Shown here piece after piece: positions 12,241-23,479 of a DNA stretch of 64,000 bases. A program made the translations under genes and the position numbers. Location: positions 8,722,088-8,786,087 of the forward strand of contig OZ026837.1 of the NCBI GenBank assembly GCA_964023205.1. Direction: 5' to 3'. This DNA comes from Lutraria lutraria (Eukaryota; Mollusca; Bivalvia; Venerida; Mactridae). The notes beneath the pieces were generated by a model, which did no database searches, was not told the DNA's origin, and saw nothing but the letters and a program-made list of their open reading frames with translations. Each line of letters begins with the position of its first letter. The first letter of the stretch is position 1.

Positions 12241-12289
12241 GTCATGATGTCCGAACTTTACTATATTGCAATTTTGTGAAAAATAATGA
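12241..12289. repeat. Fragment of the foldback arm
   Basis: About 49 bases beginning 'gtcatgatgtccgaac' match the right arm of the foldback element at about 11840-11880 in direct orientation. The flanking 'gacccatgacgtca' appears twice (12232 and 12333), suggesting a partly deleted or rearranged second insertion. Confidence 0.6.
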
Positions 12290-12414
12290 ACATGCTATTA
12301 CTAAAATTGTGCAAATTTTCAGAACAATCTTTTGACCCATGACGTCAAGGAAAGGTCGCATACTACCTTAAACCAATATTCTATGTTTTTTTATTTGTTT
12401 ATCCGGTAGTGAAT

Positions 12415-12530
12415 GTGAGGCTGGGCTCATGAAACCGGTTTATTTCCGCTGCAGCCAGGTTACAAACTGTTGCAAGGCGGTATCCGTTGGAGTTTGGCTT
12501 AGTGGATTTTTGGAAGATAGTAATTTGAGG
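12415..12530. repeat. Dispersed repeat, copy 2
   Basis: Similar to 8793-8955 ('gtgaggctgggctc...ccaggtta...caaggcgg'). An open frame of 111 codons begins at 12429 inside it, but its first third is this repeat and the rest has no family resemblance. I do not call it a gene. Confidence 0.5.
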
Positions 12531-12889
12531 AAAGTATATTGTTTTATGTGTCTATCTACCCATCTATTCATGTTTGTTGATAAATTATTAAGTTCTTTAA
12601 TATTTTCTGATTTAAAGATCTGTTCAATACATTTAACCATTCATGATAATATGTATAGCCTTTACACAATACACATATTTAGGCCTTTCAATCGCAATTA
12701 CCAAGGAAAAGCTGCACATTTAAGTGTTTGCCTGGAAGGAATACGTCTATTACTAATGCTATAATGTCACTGCATACAGTGAGAATTAACAGGCTAGTTC
12801 AATTTTTGAAAACCCAAACAGTTCCATTGGCGCTTTGATTTCTTAACAACCTGATATTTATTGTACTGGTATACTACTATTTACGAATG

Positions 12890-14960
12890 AAAGCGAAATT
12901 TACACTGCTTAATTGACAATTCTGCAATGAAAACTCTATACAATCTTCGACAGACGCCATTTAAAGGATTTAGTTCTTTAGCAGTAAAATGCTCATAGTA
13001 TTAATCGACAGCTGCATCACAAATGACGTAGATGCATACCAAGCTTCTAAGTATACCCGAGGTAAGATGGAGGCAGGAAGTCGGTTGGGTGTGCCGAATG
13101 AGTTGTTTATAACACACTCATTATATAATGACTACCACGTTTATTTCTACATCATTTATTAGTTGCAAAATAATCTTTAAGTAAATACGTATATAAAGCT
13201 TAGCAACAATTAGTGTACAAATATGTAAATTTATTATCAATCTTCATGCATGTACAAAAAACATATCGTATCAAAACAAAGCAATGACATTAAGCAAATA
13301 TCTCACTGACCCCATGGCAATAACTAAATATACTACGTTCAATCCGAACCCGTGTAATTTTCATAAAAATATGAAAAGAATTCAAGCCTATTCACACACA
13401 CTGTAAACATTATTTGGCTCTATTTCTTAAGTTTAACAATCAATCGGCGTCGCTGTTTGAATGTAACTAGTATACGTGATTTAAGCAAGATAAAAAAATA
13501 GTTAACATGATTAAGCAAATAATCTCAAGCTAACATTTTCAGTTCAATGATTCACTCAAATTTCAGAAAATGATAAAGACAGCTTGTAAAGATTTTTATA
13601 AATGTCGATAATCAATTATATTTATTATTTTTTTATGTAATTACGTAAAAACTGACGTTCAAATAAATAATTTTAATAGACATGCAGGCATTTTCAAATA
13701 TACGGTGTAGTGCAAACACTATCTGTATTGGAACAATTAAAATGCAGTTCGTTACGTCAGGTACGGATATTTGCGGCATAAATATCCAGTTTGTGAAATA
13801 GCTTCTTAAGAATAACAGCTTTTTCTGATATCACAAGAAAGACATATTGAAGTCAAGTGGATGAGTGAAGAAATAAATATATATGAATGCCACGCATGTT
13901 CAGTCTACTGTTGCTTGTTGTACTAAAAGCATGTCAATTATTTATAGTTTGACTTTTACAAGATGCATATAAACATGAGTTTTTTTACAGCAACATAAGC
14001 AATAAAGCCTTATAAAGATAGGAACATAAAAATCAAAATGTAGATAAGAACGAAGACTGACGAAGTCAAAATTGCAGACCAGAAAATAAATCAGAACAGA
14101 CAACCACAAACACACAAAACACATAAACACTTAAAACATATGGTCTGACAATATTATCTTCATTCATAAATGGAATTTTATGATATTTGTTAACTAGATA
14201 CAACTTAGAAAATGATAAAACCTCAACGTCATTTTGAACAAAGTAACTTATCTTTCAAGAGTGTCATATGTCTGAATGACAAGATATTATAAGGGAAAGC
14301 AAAATATTTGTTCAAACTGCATTCACGATGGATTGGTAACAATAACTTATTGAATGATGAGCTTATAAAATGCATGTACATTCAAATATGTGTAAGCAGC
14401 CAACTGATAATAAAGGCAATCATGTGAATAAAGGCATGTAAAAGAAAAACGTCATTGGTCATTTAGAACATACATTTTGTACTCACCTCTGAATAAAAAT
14501 CAAATGTCAATAAAAGGCATATTTTGTCCTTCCCAATAATGTCATTTATTCACAGGTTGTACTTTATATAATCTTATTTTTCGTTTGTTTCTTCTTTTTA
14601 TCCATTTACATATCTAATATGTTTTATTAAATTGAGGCATTTGAATGGATAAAAAGTATATACATGCATTTAAAACGTGTGTATATAAACTATCAACTTA
14701 TTAATTTTAGGTTACATTTATAAATTACATAAACATCAAAATTTACTTACCCAACGAAAGCTAACAATATTACCGACAACGGTAATAGACACGTCCACAT
14801 TTTCAGAAAATGAAGCAATAATGAATTCAAATTCTGTGTGCAACGTTATAAACAAGATTGGTTTCTGTATTGATTCTTCGCTATTTTAAGTCGTTTCTAT
14901 TGGTTAACTGTAATAAATGCATAGATGACAATTAACAAAGGGAATAGCTTCATACAAATA
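12890..14960 (-). repeat. Segmental duplication, copy 1 (gene-start paralogue)
   Basis: Islands of similarity in the same order and orientation link this block to 23480-25560. Pairs include 12950-12990 with 23610-23660, 13300-13370 with 23750-23825, 13558-13612 with 24080-24140, 13800-13960 with 24350-24470, 14065-14110 with 24940-24985, 14340-14380 with 25185-25225 and 14740-14870 with 25415-25540. The best conserved islands are the promoter plus signal-peptide exon and an open-frame island containing NPLNG. Insertions account for length differences. The original gene lay on the minus strand; its product is not recognised. Confidence 0.65.
14754..14803 (-). CDS. Candidate first exon: signal peptide MWTCLLPLSVILLAFVG
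   Basis: On the minus strand an ATG at about 14803 opens a 17-residue leader: a short N-region, a hydrophobic core and a Gly/Ala-rich end. It is followed directly by a perfect donor (GG then GTAAGT). Upstream, about 40 bases away, is 'ccaatcttgtttataac', a CCAAT-plus-TATA-like arrangement. The paralogous block conserves the same leader, donor position and upstream motif, and that is the main reason to believe the exon is real. Downstream exons were not identified with confidence; a conserved open-frame island near 12990-12920 may be one. Product unknown, expected to be secreted or membrane-bound. Confidence 0.45.
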
Positions 14961-14999
14961 ACAGTGAAATTTGGTACGTTGAGTAAACAACTCTTTTAG

Positions 15000-15490
15000 C
15001 CTAAGTTCGTGAATTAAAAATAACATGACGATTCTACGTTTTCGTAAATGAGACAAAACTTCAATAGTTTAGTACTCATTTAGACTTTCAAGTTAAACAT
15101 TTATTTTCATCTGTAATTAGTAAGTAGGTTGTTCCACATTTTGAGACATCCCGCAAATTTGGTATTCATTAAAGATATCGATGTTACACAACAGTTCGTT
15201 TGTACTAGTATCCAAGTTTCTGTTCTACTCTTTGTGATTGATAATTTAATTCATACGTAAATTCGTCCTTAGTCTTACCATACCTGAATTTATCACAAGT
15301 AAGTACATTTTTGAAGAAAGTTTATAGTTGGATAAATATATCTACAAAACGAACATAAGGCCAATAGATAGCAATGCTCCAAGAATGCACACGTCATAGA
15401 ATGCATGCTGTTTTATTTAATGTAGGTATATTGTCATTGCTGTTTTCAAATTCCTGTCCAACATACTTCTAATTTTACTATCCATAACCA
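15000..15490. other. No gene recognised
   Basis: AT-rich sequence with no family resemblance or clear repeat visible by eye. Confidence 0.4.
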
Positions 15491-15573
15491 TTTAAGATAG
15501 ACCTGAAGAGGGAGTGGGGATCCTTGGTAAAGGTATTATGATCTCTCACTAGTAATGACATTTCCCTTATCCT

Positions 15574-15996
15574 GTGAGTTCGAAGCCAAACCTTGACCAG
15601 AACAACATTTATATGAAAGGAAGCTGTCCAGCTAGCTTACAGAAGGTCGTTTATTCTTCTCATGTACACACCTGGTGTCTTTCTCCACTGTCAAAGCAAG
15701 AAATGCTGCCGAATGACATCGGCTGTTGGTGCGACTTTAAATCCCACAGAAAAAGACCTCGGGTCTTCATGAATTTACATTTAGGCCTGGAAAAACTCGT
15801 GTTTACGGGAGCCTGTCCGACTGTTTTCGAGCAGACCGTAAATTTCTACTGGCAAATCATAATAGCGAAAATGTTGCGGGATGAGTCATACCTCCGAAGT
15901 ACGAATGTGAAGATTTTCAAACTGCCTGTACTTTTTTTATCAAGAAATCATGATTCAACGATTATACTAAACAAACACAAAAACATGAACCGTTAA
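15574..15996 (+). pseudogene. 140-codon open frame, perhaps a protein tyrosine phosphatase scrap
   Basis: This is one of the longer frames with no transposon signature. Residues from about 78 read VFTGACPTVFEQTVNFYWQI. That recalls the FIATQGPxxxTVxDFWRMI block of tyrosine phosphatase domains, which precedes the pTyr-binding loop by some distance. The match is partial (GACPT for TQGPT, FYW for DFW). The catalytic HCSAGxGRTG is absent. No convincing splice sites flank it. It may be a decayed exon copy or a coincidence. No function should be assigned. Confidence 0.22.
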
Positions 15997-15999
15997 ATA

Positions 16000-17051
16000 G
16001 AGGAATGATATTTGAACGTGATCATTTTAAATGATAGCACGAAGGTAAACCACCAAGATACAACCATTTCTTTTTAATGACAGACTATTTATCTTTGGTT
16101 TCAGCTTTTCGTACAGCGTTTTTTTTAACTAAATGAGGCGCGACTAATTTCGTATCTTCGTATCCATGGAATAATTATTAGTGTACCAAGTAGTCATTAA
16201 AGTATTGAATTGCGTCCCGGCATTCATAACCATTACGACTTCTTACAATCGGTATTCATTGAGATAGATATAGATTTTACAACCATTTATTTAAATTTTG
16301 AGATGTAACTGATAGTGTATTGCCGAACACAAAGTGCATACAAATAACTTTGAAAGGTGTTATTCTAGATCGCAAATAAATAAACTTAATCTTGTGATTT
16401 CTGTATTTGAATTCTTAGTCTACAATATACAATATTCGTATCAATCAACACATAAGAGCATGGAGGGGTTCAAGGCTAAGATGCAATGTGTGATATGGAG
16501 TTGGTTTTATAAATCGTTAATTTAATAAATTAAAACGCAAACCAACTAAGTAATCACATGCAATCGTGTAAATTATTTCACTACAGCTCAAGATAGAAAA
16601 ATAGTCAATTTAGCTATCTAAACCTAAGTTTTATGAAAGATCTGAAATTCAAGTATTGACTCCAAAAATAAGATCGATCCTGTAATCACAAACATGCATA
16701 TTTTTCTGACCGAAATATGAGAAATATAAATTATATATATTAGGAGATATTGGACCATTCTCTATCAAGGCGACAACAGTGGACAAAGATTGATAAAGGA
16801 TAATAAGTAAAGAAAACATGAGTTAAGCGTGACGTTCACCATAATTATAATTATTATAACAAAAAGCGAACATCAGAGGCAAATTATTAAGACGACATTT
16901 TGGAACCCCAAAACGGGCTTAATATTGGGTTTGTCTTACCATCAAGTTGAAATATAGAAATAATTAAACACAATCTGAATTAAAATGTATTAAATTTAAA
17001 GTGACATTTACGTATAAGTAAATACGTTTGGGTGATGTAAGTATAAGTGTA
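16000..17051. other. No gene recognised
   Basis: AT-rich intergenic sequence with only short open frames that look random, such as 16334-16525. No repeat or RNA gene is visible. Confidence 0.4.
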
Positions 17052-17404
17052 GGACATTATAAGTTCCCCGGCAATTTACCCCCCCCCCAATGAAAAGAAA
17101 TGGTCATGTGGACATTTGCTCCCCCCCCCCAGTAGAAATGGTAGGTAGGACATTTGTCCCCCCCCCAAGTGCTTATTTTTTAGTGGACATTTGCCCCCAA
17201 TATTTATTTTCAGGTGGACATTTGCCCTCCCCCTTAAACAAACACTTTATACATTTCATTGGTTTAAAAAATACTTGTGAAATAAACATTGGTGGAAAAT
17301 GTCCACTTAGAAATAACCACTGAGGGACAAATGTCCTACCTACCATTTCTACTGGGGGACAATTTTTTCATTGGGGGGCAAATGTCCGAGGGGCTAATGT
17401 CCGT
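17052..17404. mobile_element. C/G-run foldback MITE ('ggacatttgcccc' type)
   Basis: The left arm (17052-17165) contains several 'ggacatttg' + C-run blocks and 'cagtagaaatggtaggtagg'. The right arm (17322-17404) is its inverse, containing 'cctacctaccatttctactg' and 'gggcaaatgtcc'. A non-matching centre of about 155 bases separates them. The C-runs at left are longer than the matching G-runs at right, as expected if homopolymers slipped after insertion. No coding capacity. Confidence 0.78.
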
Positions 17405-17823
17405 ATCCCGTAAGTGCGCGTGTGAGTGCGTGTAGTTTTTCTTTATGATTTGATAATACTGTCATTTCAAAATGTAACTTAATAACCTACAATGTCGTTC
17501 TGACATTTAAATAGTACCTGGCGTAGTCAATTGTGTTGGTATGTTCGTGATTGCATGGTGTATGCACACGTCAAATAAAAAATTGCTGTCTATCTAAAAC
17601 CGTTTGTATACAATTTATTGGGGAGGGCATAAGACGAAAACAATATTGAACATTACAAAAACATTGTGCATGATAGAAAGCATATTTTGCCGATTTAAAT
17701 TCGATATGTATGCACATAGGCAGTCGATTCCGTGATTTCTATACGATTATAGACGTTATTTTTCTATATTACTTATCAAACAACGCAAATCTGTCGAAAA
17801 AAAAATCTTCAATTTCTTCCCTC

Positions 17824-18032
17824 ATTGAGTGTATAAAAACACCAAGGTAGTGCACTCGCCATTTTGTCGATTGACGGAAGAGACGAAAATAAGCGTGGGT
17901 CCCGGCTTTCCTTCTAATCTGCACGTGCTTAACGGGAACCTTGCTTTCGTTGTAGTGTGCCCCAACTTTAAACGTTTTGACCACTTTTAGAAACAAAGCC
18001 GGGACCTACCTTGGTGTTTTTATACACTCAAT
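17824..18032. mobile_element. Short foldback MITE with perfect 27-bp arms
   Basis: Bases 17824-17850 ('attgagtgtataaaaacacc' + aaggtag) are repeated exactly in inverted orientation at 18006-18032. A second inner pair, 'gtcccggctt' (17899) and 'aagccgggac' (17995), supports a longer imperfect hairpin. A 75-codon minus-strand frame across it is incidental. Confidence 0.72.
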
Positions 18033-18282
18033 AAGCGAAAAAAATGAAGATGACCTTACATTTAACGATCTTTTGTACATATTCAGAATCAGTGTATGAA
18101 TTTAAAAAATACAATGAACTTAAATAAAGATAGGGTTGGTTCGATCTATATTTAGTTCAAAGATTGTAATCGAACTGGTTTATTCTAAAATAAATCCGTC
18201 GTAAATTCTAAAAATAGAATGTGGGGTTTCCCGTCGAAGTGCACGTATTTTCAGAAAACGAAATAGCAGTGCATATGTATTA

Positions 18283-18380
18283 GTTATCGTTCATATTTTG
18301 AACTTTATGGGATATATCACAAGCGACGCGAAGCGGAGCGCAGTGATATGTCGCATAAAATTCATAATATGAACGATAAC
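18283..18380. repeat. 98-bp hairpin
   Basis: 'gttatcgttcatattttgaa' at 18283 pairs with 'ataatatgaacgataac' ending at 18380, and 'gatatatcac' pairs with 'gtgatatgtc' further in. The loop 'gcgacgcgaagcggagcg' is GC-rich. The structure abuts the left TIR of the next element and may be part of it or a separate MITE. Confidence 0.65.
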
Positions 18381-18384
18381 TGAT

Positions 18385-19378
18385 TTACAGTTTGTCCTGA
18401 TTTCTGTCACGTATGCATGTTTTGTCTCTACGAAAATTGTCAATCATCACTATATATATAATTTGCCGCCGCCCACAAAAGAGGGAAATTAAAAAGAAGG
18501 CGGGGGCATTCAGTGTGCTTTATATGCGTTAATAAGAGATACCAGCCAACATATACCTGTAACAACGGATTTTCACTTAGCTTACTACGAATTCTAGATA
18601 TATGGTTGTTTTATTCTTGAGGAACGGGTTTTGTCTTAGTTATTATATAAATTATCAATACTCAGAATTGCATGATTTCAATGTTTCGTACTGTTCGATC
18701 ATTCTTTCAATTTTATGCAGCGTTATTTACAGTTTTCGGCCGTTCTATTTCTTGCCAAACTTCTTGGATTATTGCACATGTTTAAGTTCGAGTCCGGCTT
18801 AGATAGGAAAACCTTGCAAGTGTGGTGTCTAGCACCGGCCCAGATGCTATACAACTTACACTCGACTTCTGAGCATCAAATCCATTCCATTCTCAACGTA
18901 TTATTGTTGAATACATATTAGGTGCTGGTTGACTTATAAAATGTACATTCAGGTTGATTATGATGATGTAAGATTCATGTATCTACATTTATTTATAATT
19001 AATTATTACAACCATGGAACCTGGTACTACTACCAAGGAACGATGGCAAGATGGACTTCCCGCTTGTATTTGACTGAAATTCTGTTGTAAACGGGCATTA
19101 AATTCAACAAAAATAGCGAAAGTCATGGAAAATTCGTATGCTGTACGACCTGGTTCGAATGACGCAATCTCCCTCGAAGTCTATGAGTAGTTTAAACTCC
19201 GCCTACTTTATTGCACGGATGCAACTTGCACCGCCCTATTCTCAGCTTGGTCACGTAGCACACAAATTCGACTTATTTTCTCCATATCAGGGTTTTGGCA
19301 AATTTTATGCGATATATTTTTCAAATTTCAAATGAAATGCAGACATTTCATTGAACGAGAAATTAGGACAAACTGTAA
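18385..19378. mobile_element. Non-autonomous element with 21-bp TIRs
   Basis: 'ttacagtttgtcctgatttc' at 18385 is matched, with a single difference, by the inverse of 19358-19378 ('aattaggacaaactgtaa'). The 994-bp interval has no recognisable transposase. Small open frames at 18602-18921 and 19138-19335 look random. Superfamily not assigned; no target duplication recognised. Confidence 0.5.
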
Positions 19379-20385
19379 GAAAAGTCATTAATTTGCGAAG
19401 AAATAAGCTATCAAAATGATCGCAATTATTATGAGAAACATTTTATTTCCATAAGGCTAAAAAGCCCACAAGGATACAAATATGCATAATATAAGATTGG
19501 CGAACAGTGACATTACATACATGTATAGATATAATTGTACAACCAAAGGAAGTATCATACTTCATAATGACTTATAATGAGGAAGGTAATAGACAAGAAT
19601 AATTCATAAATGAATAGGCGAACGTTTTATATCACGCTCGGAGAAGGTCAATATGCATTACAAATAAGAACTATGCATACTTATGTATGTTTCATATAAT
19701 AATTTAAATAAGCTTTAACCTAATGACACTAGTAATGAGTGATATCTCATGAAAACAATTATATTATGTCGGTCAGAGTGTGAGGGGTATTTTTATGTTG
19801 ACTCGGAGTGTAATGTAATAACGTTGCATTTTAATGTAATAAATCGTGTTGGCGGCAGCTAGGCGGCAGTTTGTAAAAATAGAATTGACTCTTGGAAAAT
19901 TGGTGGGCGTATTATTGAAATTTTGAGTTCTATTGGATCAGCTACTATTTTTTACAATGTGTCGTCACCCCCTCACCTGTTACAATAGAGTGTTTTATAA
20001 TGGGGACTTGGTTGATGTTGTAAACAATGTGGACTAGAACGACGCTCAAAGTTGCCAATGCGGAAAGAAATTATAATAAGCAAAAATACACTGAGATTTG
20101 TGAAACAGGTTTTGTCTTTTTTATTGAAACTGATGCTTAAGTGTTGTGATCTTAAAACGCTAATGAATAGATAGTGTATTCCACAGTAAAGGTTTCAAAT
20201 ATTTTGCTGTTAAACCATACAACTATGACAAATATAATTTATTGATTGACTATTTGAAGCATTGATATCATGGGTATAAAGCCGTAAGTCGGTCCGTTAT
20301 TGTGAATGTTAATATCATTTGCACAGGTACGAACAAAATGGGTACATATCTCTTTTTATATGTAGATTATGTACGTCTCTCCGTC
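19379..20385. other. No gene recognised
   Basis: Intergenic sequence without recognisable coding or repeat structure, apart from common AT-rich tracts. Confidence 0.4.
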
Positions 20386-20640
20386 TGTCAGTCTCAAAAC
20401 TGGATTATGTTATAACTTGTAATCACCGTATTATTTTAAGCTATGTTGATGAAACTAAATATGTGAATATGTTGAATTGCGGTGATTATGCATATGTCAT
20501 TTTGTTTTTCCCTCAGGTCAAAATTGTGGCTGCTATGGTAACGAAAATATTCAAAATATGGTCACAAAATCTTGATCCTGTAAAACTTAATTAACCTTCA
20601 AGCTAGGTTGATGAAATTTGATATGTGAATATGGACATAA
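20386..20640. repeat. Dispersed repeat with internal ~160-bp direct repetition
   Basis: 'agctatgttgatgaaact' (20440) and 'agctaggttgatgaaatt' (20601) are direct copies, each followed by '.atatgtgaatatg'. I recognise the 'gttgatgaaact...atgtgaatatg' block as a common interspersed sequence of bivalves, related in style to the repeat at 9061-9380. The 91-codon frame at 20319-20594 runs through it and is not a gene. Confidence 0.5.
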
Positions 20641-23479
20641 ATAGATGGCATTATTTGTAAGTGTATGTTAATACCTAAACATGAATTTCCATTGACGGTA
20701 CTATTCCTAATTTAGGATTTTTCCATACAGTCATTCTTGTGTTGCGTGCAAAACACTGAATTTTCTCGCATGGACAAATCAAGTTCTCACAGTACTTTCA
20801 GTACTTCGATTTTGTTATTAATTTGTACTGGACGATTTATACATTGTGTAAAAAATAACTTTTACAGATAATATACCTTATGTTTGCTGATTGATGCAGG
20901 AAAAATGAAATAAGACATTTTCTGTAAGATTTTCATTCGAGGTAAAAACAACCATAGTGACTGAATTCGATCCATCGCTTTAACCGGGTTCACTATAACT
21001 GTTTTTTACTGTACATGCTAACAGGCTTCTTAAGGAAAGAAGTTAGTACATTATTAAAGTAAAGTCGCTACACTTGAAAATGTCAATATAAGTATTAAAA
21101 GTACCGGCTTATCAAGGGGCCTTTGTAGATGCCTAGTTATTGTCACTGACTATAAAGCACTAGCCCCTCACCGCCGTAAGTTCGAATCTCGCCTGAGAAC
21201 AATGTAAAATTCAAGTAGAAAATACCTATCTAATCAATAAAAATAACTCAGGGATGTTTCATTTTTTATAGATCAGGTACATAAAATGCTGCGTGTTGGT
21301 GAAATTAATTATGAACTTATTAGCCAAAAAATGTATTTAATAAACATCATTAAACGAGTGACAGAATTGAATTAGTACACCATTCTATGGTGCATGAGTA
21401 AGTACTCCAGATTACTGGTATTTGATTAAACTTAACATAGTACGGCCTGAGAGTAGATAGGTTTTAGCTATATGTGACCGATTTTAATTGGCCATTTAGG
21501 AGCATACAACCTTGAAGTAATGTTCACGGAGCAGTAATTTATAACCTGGGAAAATCAGGTAACCTACAAAAATATAACATTTTACCATTTCTTATCCTGA
21601 AGGACTAAATGTCTTATTCAATTGATTTAAAAGGATTTGATATCTGATTCAACCTATTAAAGTAAAATATCGTTGGCAAGTTTTTTTATTATTTAAAATG
21701 TGATAATATTGTCCGAGATATGTCTATGAAAATGCACCCTTGTCCTTGTCAGTGCACTATATTTGTATTCAAAAGATGGATAAATCAGAGAGAATATTGA
21801 AAGATATCTGGTTCAGAGTATCAGTATAAAATTAATGATGTACCAAGACCTGTTTCTTATCAAAGTAATCCATAACCTTCTTCAAGAGAGATGGTTCTTT
21901 ATGTGAAAAAGTAAACAGTTGCTAACGAAGAATATGAGTATAGTACTGGTTCTTCCCAGGAACGATGGTTAGGCGAACGTTCCGTCTCATATGACTCTTA
22001 CTGTTAAACAGGCGCGTAAAACTCAAAGGGAGAAAATGCCAGATTTCGATGGAACACTTTCGTTGCGCGACTTGACCTACAAAATGTATATACTTTGCAC
22101 ACCTACAACACAATGAAACGGGTATCCTCAAATCCGGCCCGATTTTTACAGCGAACTCCTATATCGTTTTAAACGGGTGAATTTTTCCTCTCCTCAAAAC
22201 CTGACACCGTTTAAGTGTATGAGCCCTGGCACATTTTAATCGAACTTTTAACCAAGACATAGATACAAAAGCCGTCTAGTGGATTCAAATTTAAGATCAT
22301 TAACATCTTGCAATGTCGACAAGTCGAAATACTGAGTTGTCAAAAAAGTTATCGTGTGTGCAACATGAATGAATTAGTATCACTTTGATTTAGGTAGGCG
22401 TAAGAGTACTGCTTGTTTCTGATTACCCGACCTATCCTAGTTTTTCTCCGCAACCCTAGACTTCTTATGAGGTCAAGAAACAGTACATCCACTACAGGTC
22501 TCACTTTGTTTACCTTTCCGCATACTTTGGTAAAATGGTAAGTATCAACTTCACGAAAAAAATCACATATTGGAACAGACGGGAGTTAACTCCTATTGAT
22601 CGAATTACAGTTTTTAAGAATTATTCATAGAATTCAAGCAACGAACACTTTGCTTTTAAAATAAATTGATATCATCAGACAAATGTACTGTTTGTATGGA
22701 GACGTTGCTTCATTTAATTTGCAATTGTTCTCATATAAAATATTTTTATTTTAGGTGTGCAACAAAAATGAGATATAATGATTAGATTGTTGATTGGAAG
22801 TCATTTATATTGAGATAAAAAGCCGATCTAATGTCAGTTAGATCTTCAGATATTAATTATACAAAATTAATAATTTCGCTTTTGATAAACGGCGTAAATG
22901 AAATCTTCTAGACAAACAATAGATAAAAGTGGCAGATAGAACAAGAATTGTCTTTAAAAAGTTTCTTTAATGTTATCAACACTGTTGAAAACCACATATT
23001 AACAATGTGTACTCATTAAACAATTGCCGACTCGCTGTAAGTTGGCGTGGTCTTTTTTTCTACGCTTGTAGATTTCACCCAATGGAAGGAAGAGTTTTCT
23101 CTGAATCATTCAATAGAATGAGGAATTTCTTCTGAATAATAAATACGCCATGCCAAGAAATATAGGTCCAGGAGAGTTTTGTTGCGGGGGGAGGTAATAT
23201 TAAGGTGCCTTCACTTTAGTTCAGCTATTCGTTGATATTTTCTTCCTGTTAGTAAGTTCAAATCGGTTTGTGCCCTTTAAGTTGTAAACTATTTATGCAT
23301 TTATAAATCTTTTAATCTTAAAAGCCTTTATAAATCTTTCTCGACTGTTCACCGCCACGCATGCATGAATAAATAATTCAAAGTACTAAAAGTGCTCATG
23401 GGAGTTGAAGTTAATGCATGGCGGATTAGATGTTGATGTGCAAAGTAAATAAAGGTCGCACAAAAATCCATGCGCGCCG
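20641..23479. other. Mostly unrecognised intergenic DNA; one tRNA-like B box
   Basis: No coding family recognised in about 2.8 kb. Near 21178-21195 the sequence 'taagttcgaatctcgcc' has the form of a Pol III B box preceded by tRNA-like bases, suggesting a decayed SINE head. The minus-strand frame at 21922-22131 is short and has no family support. Confidence 0.35.

Noticed and set aside
12429..12764. 111-codon plus-strand frame
   Set aside because: Starts inside a dispersed repeat also present at 8.8 kb, and the rest has no family resemblance.
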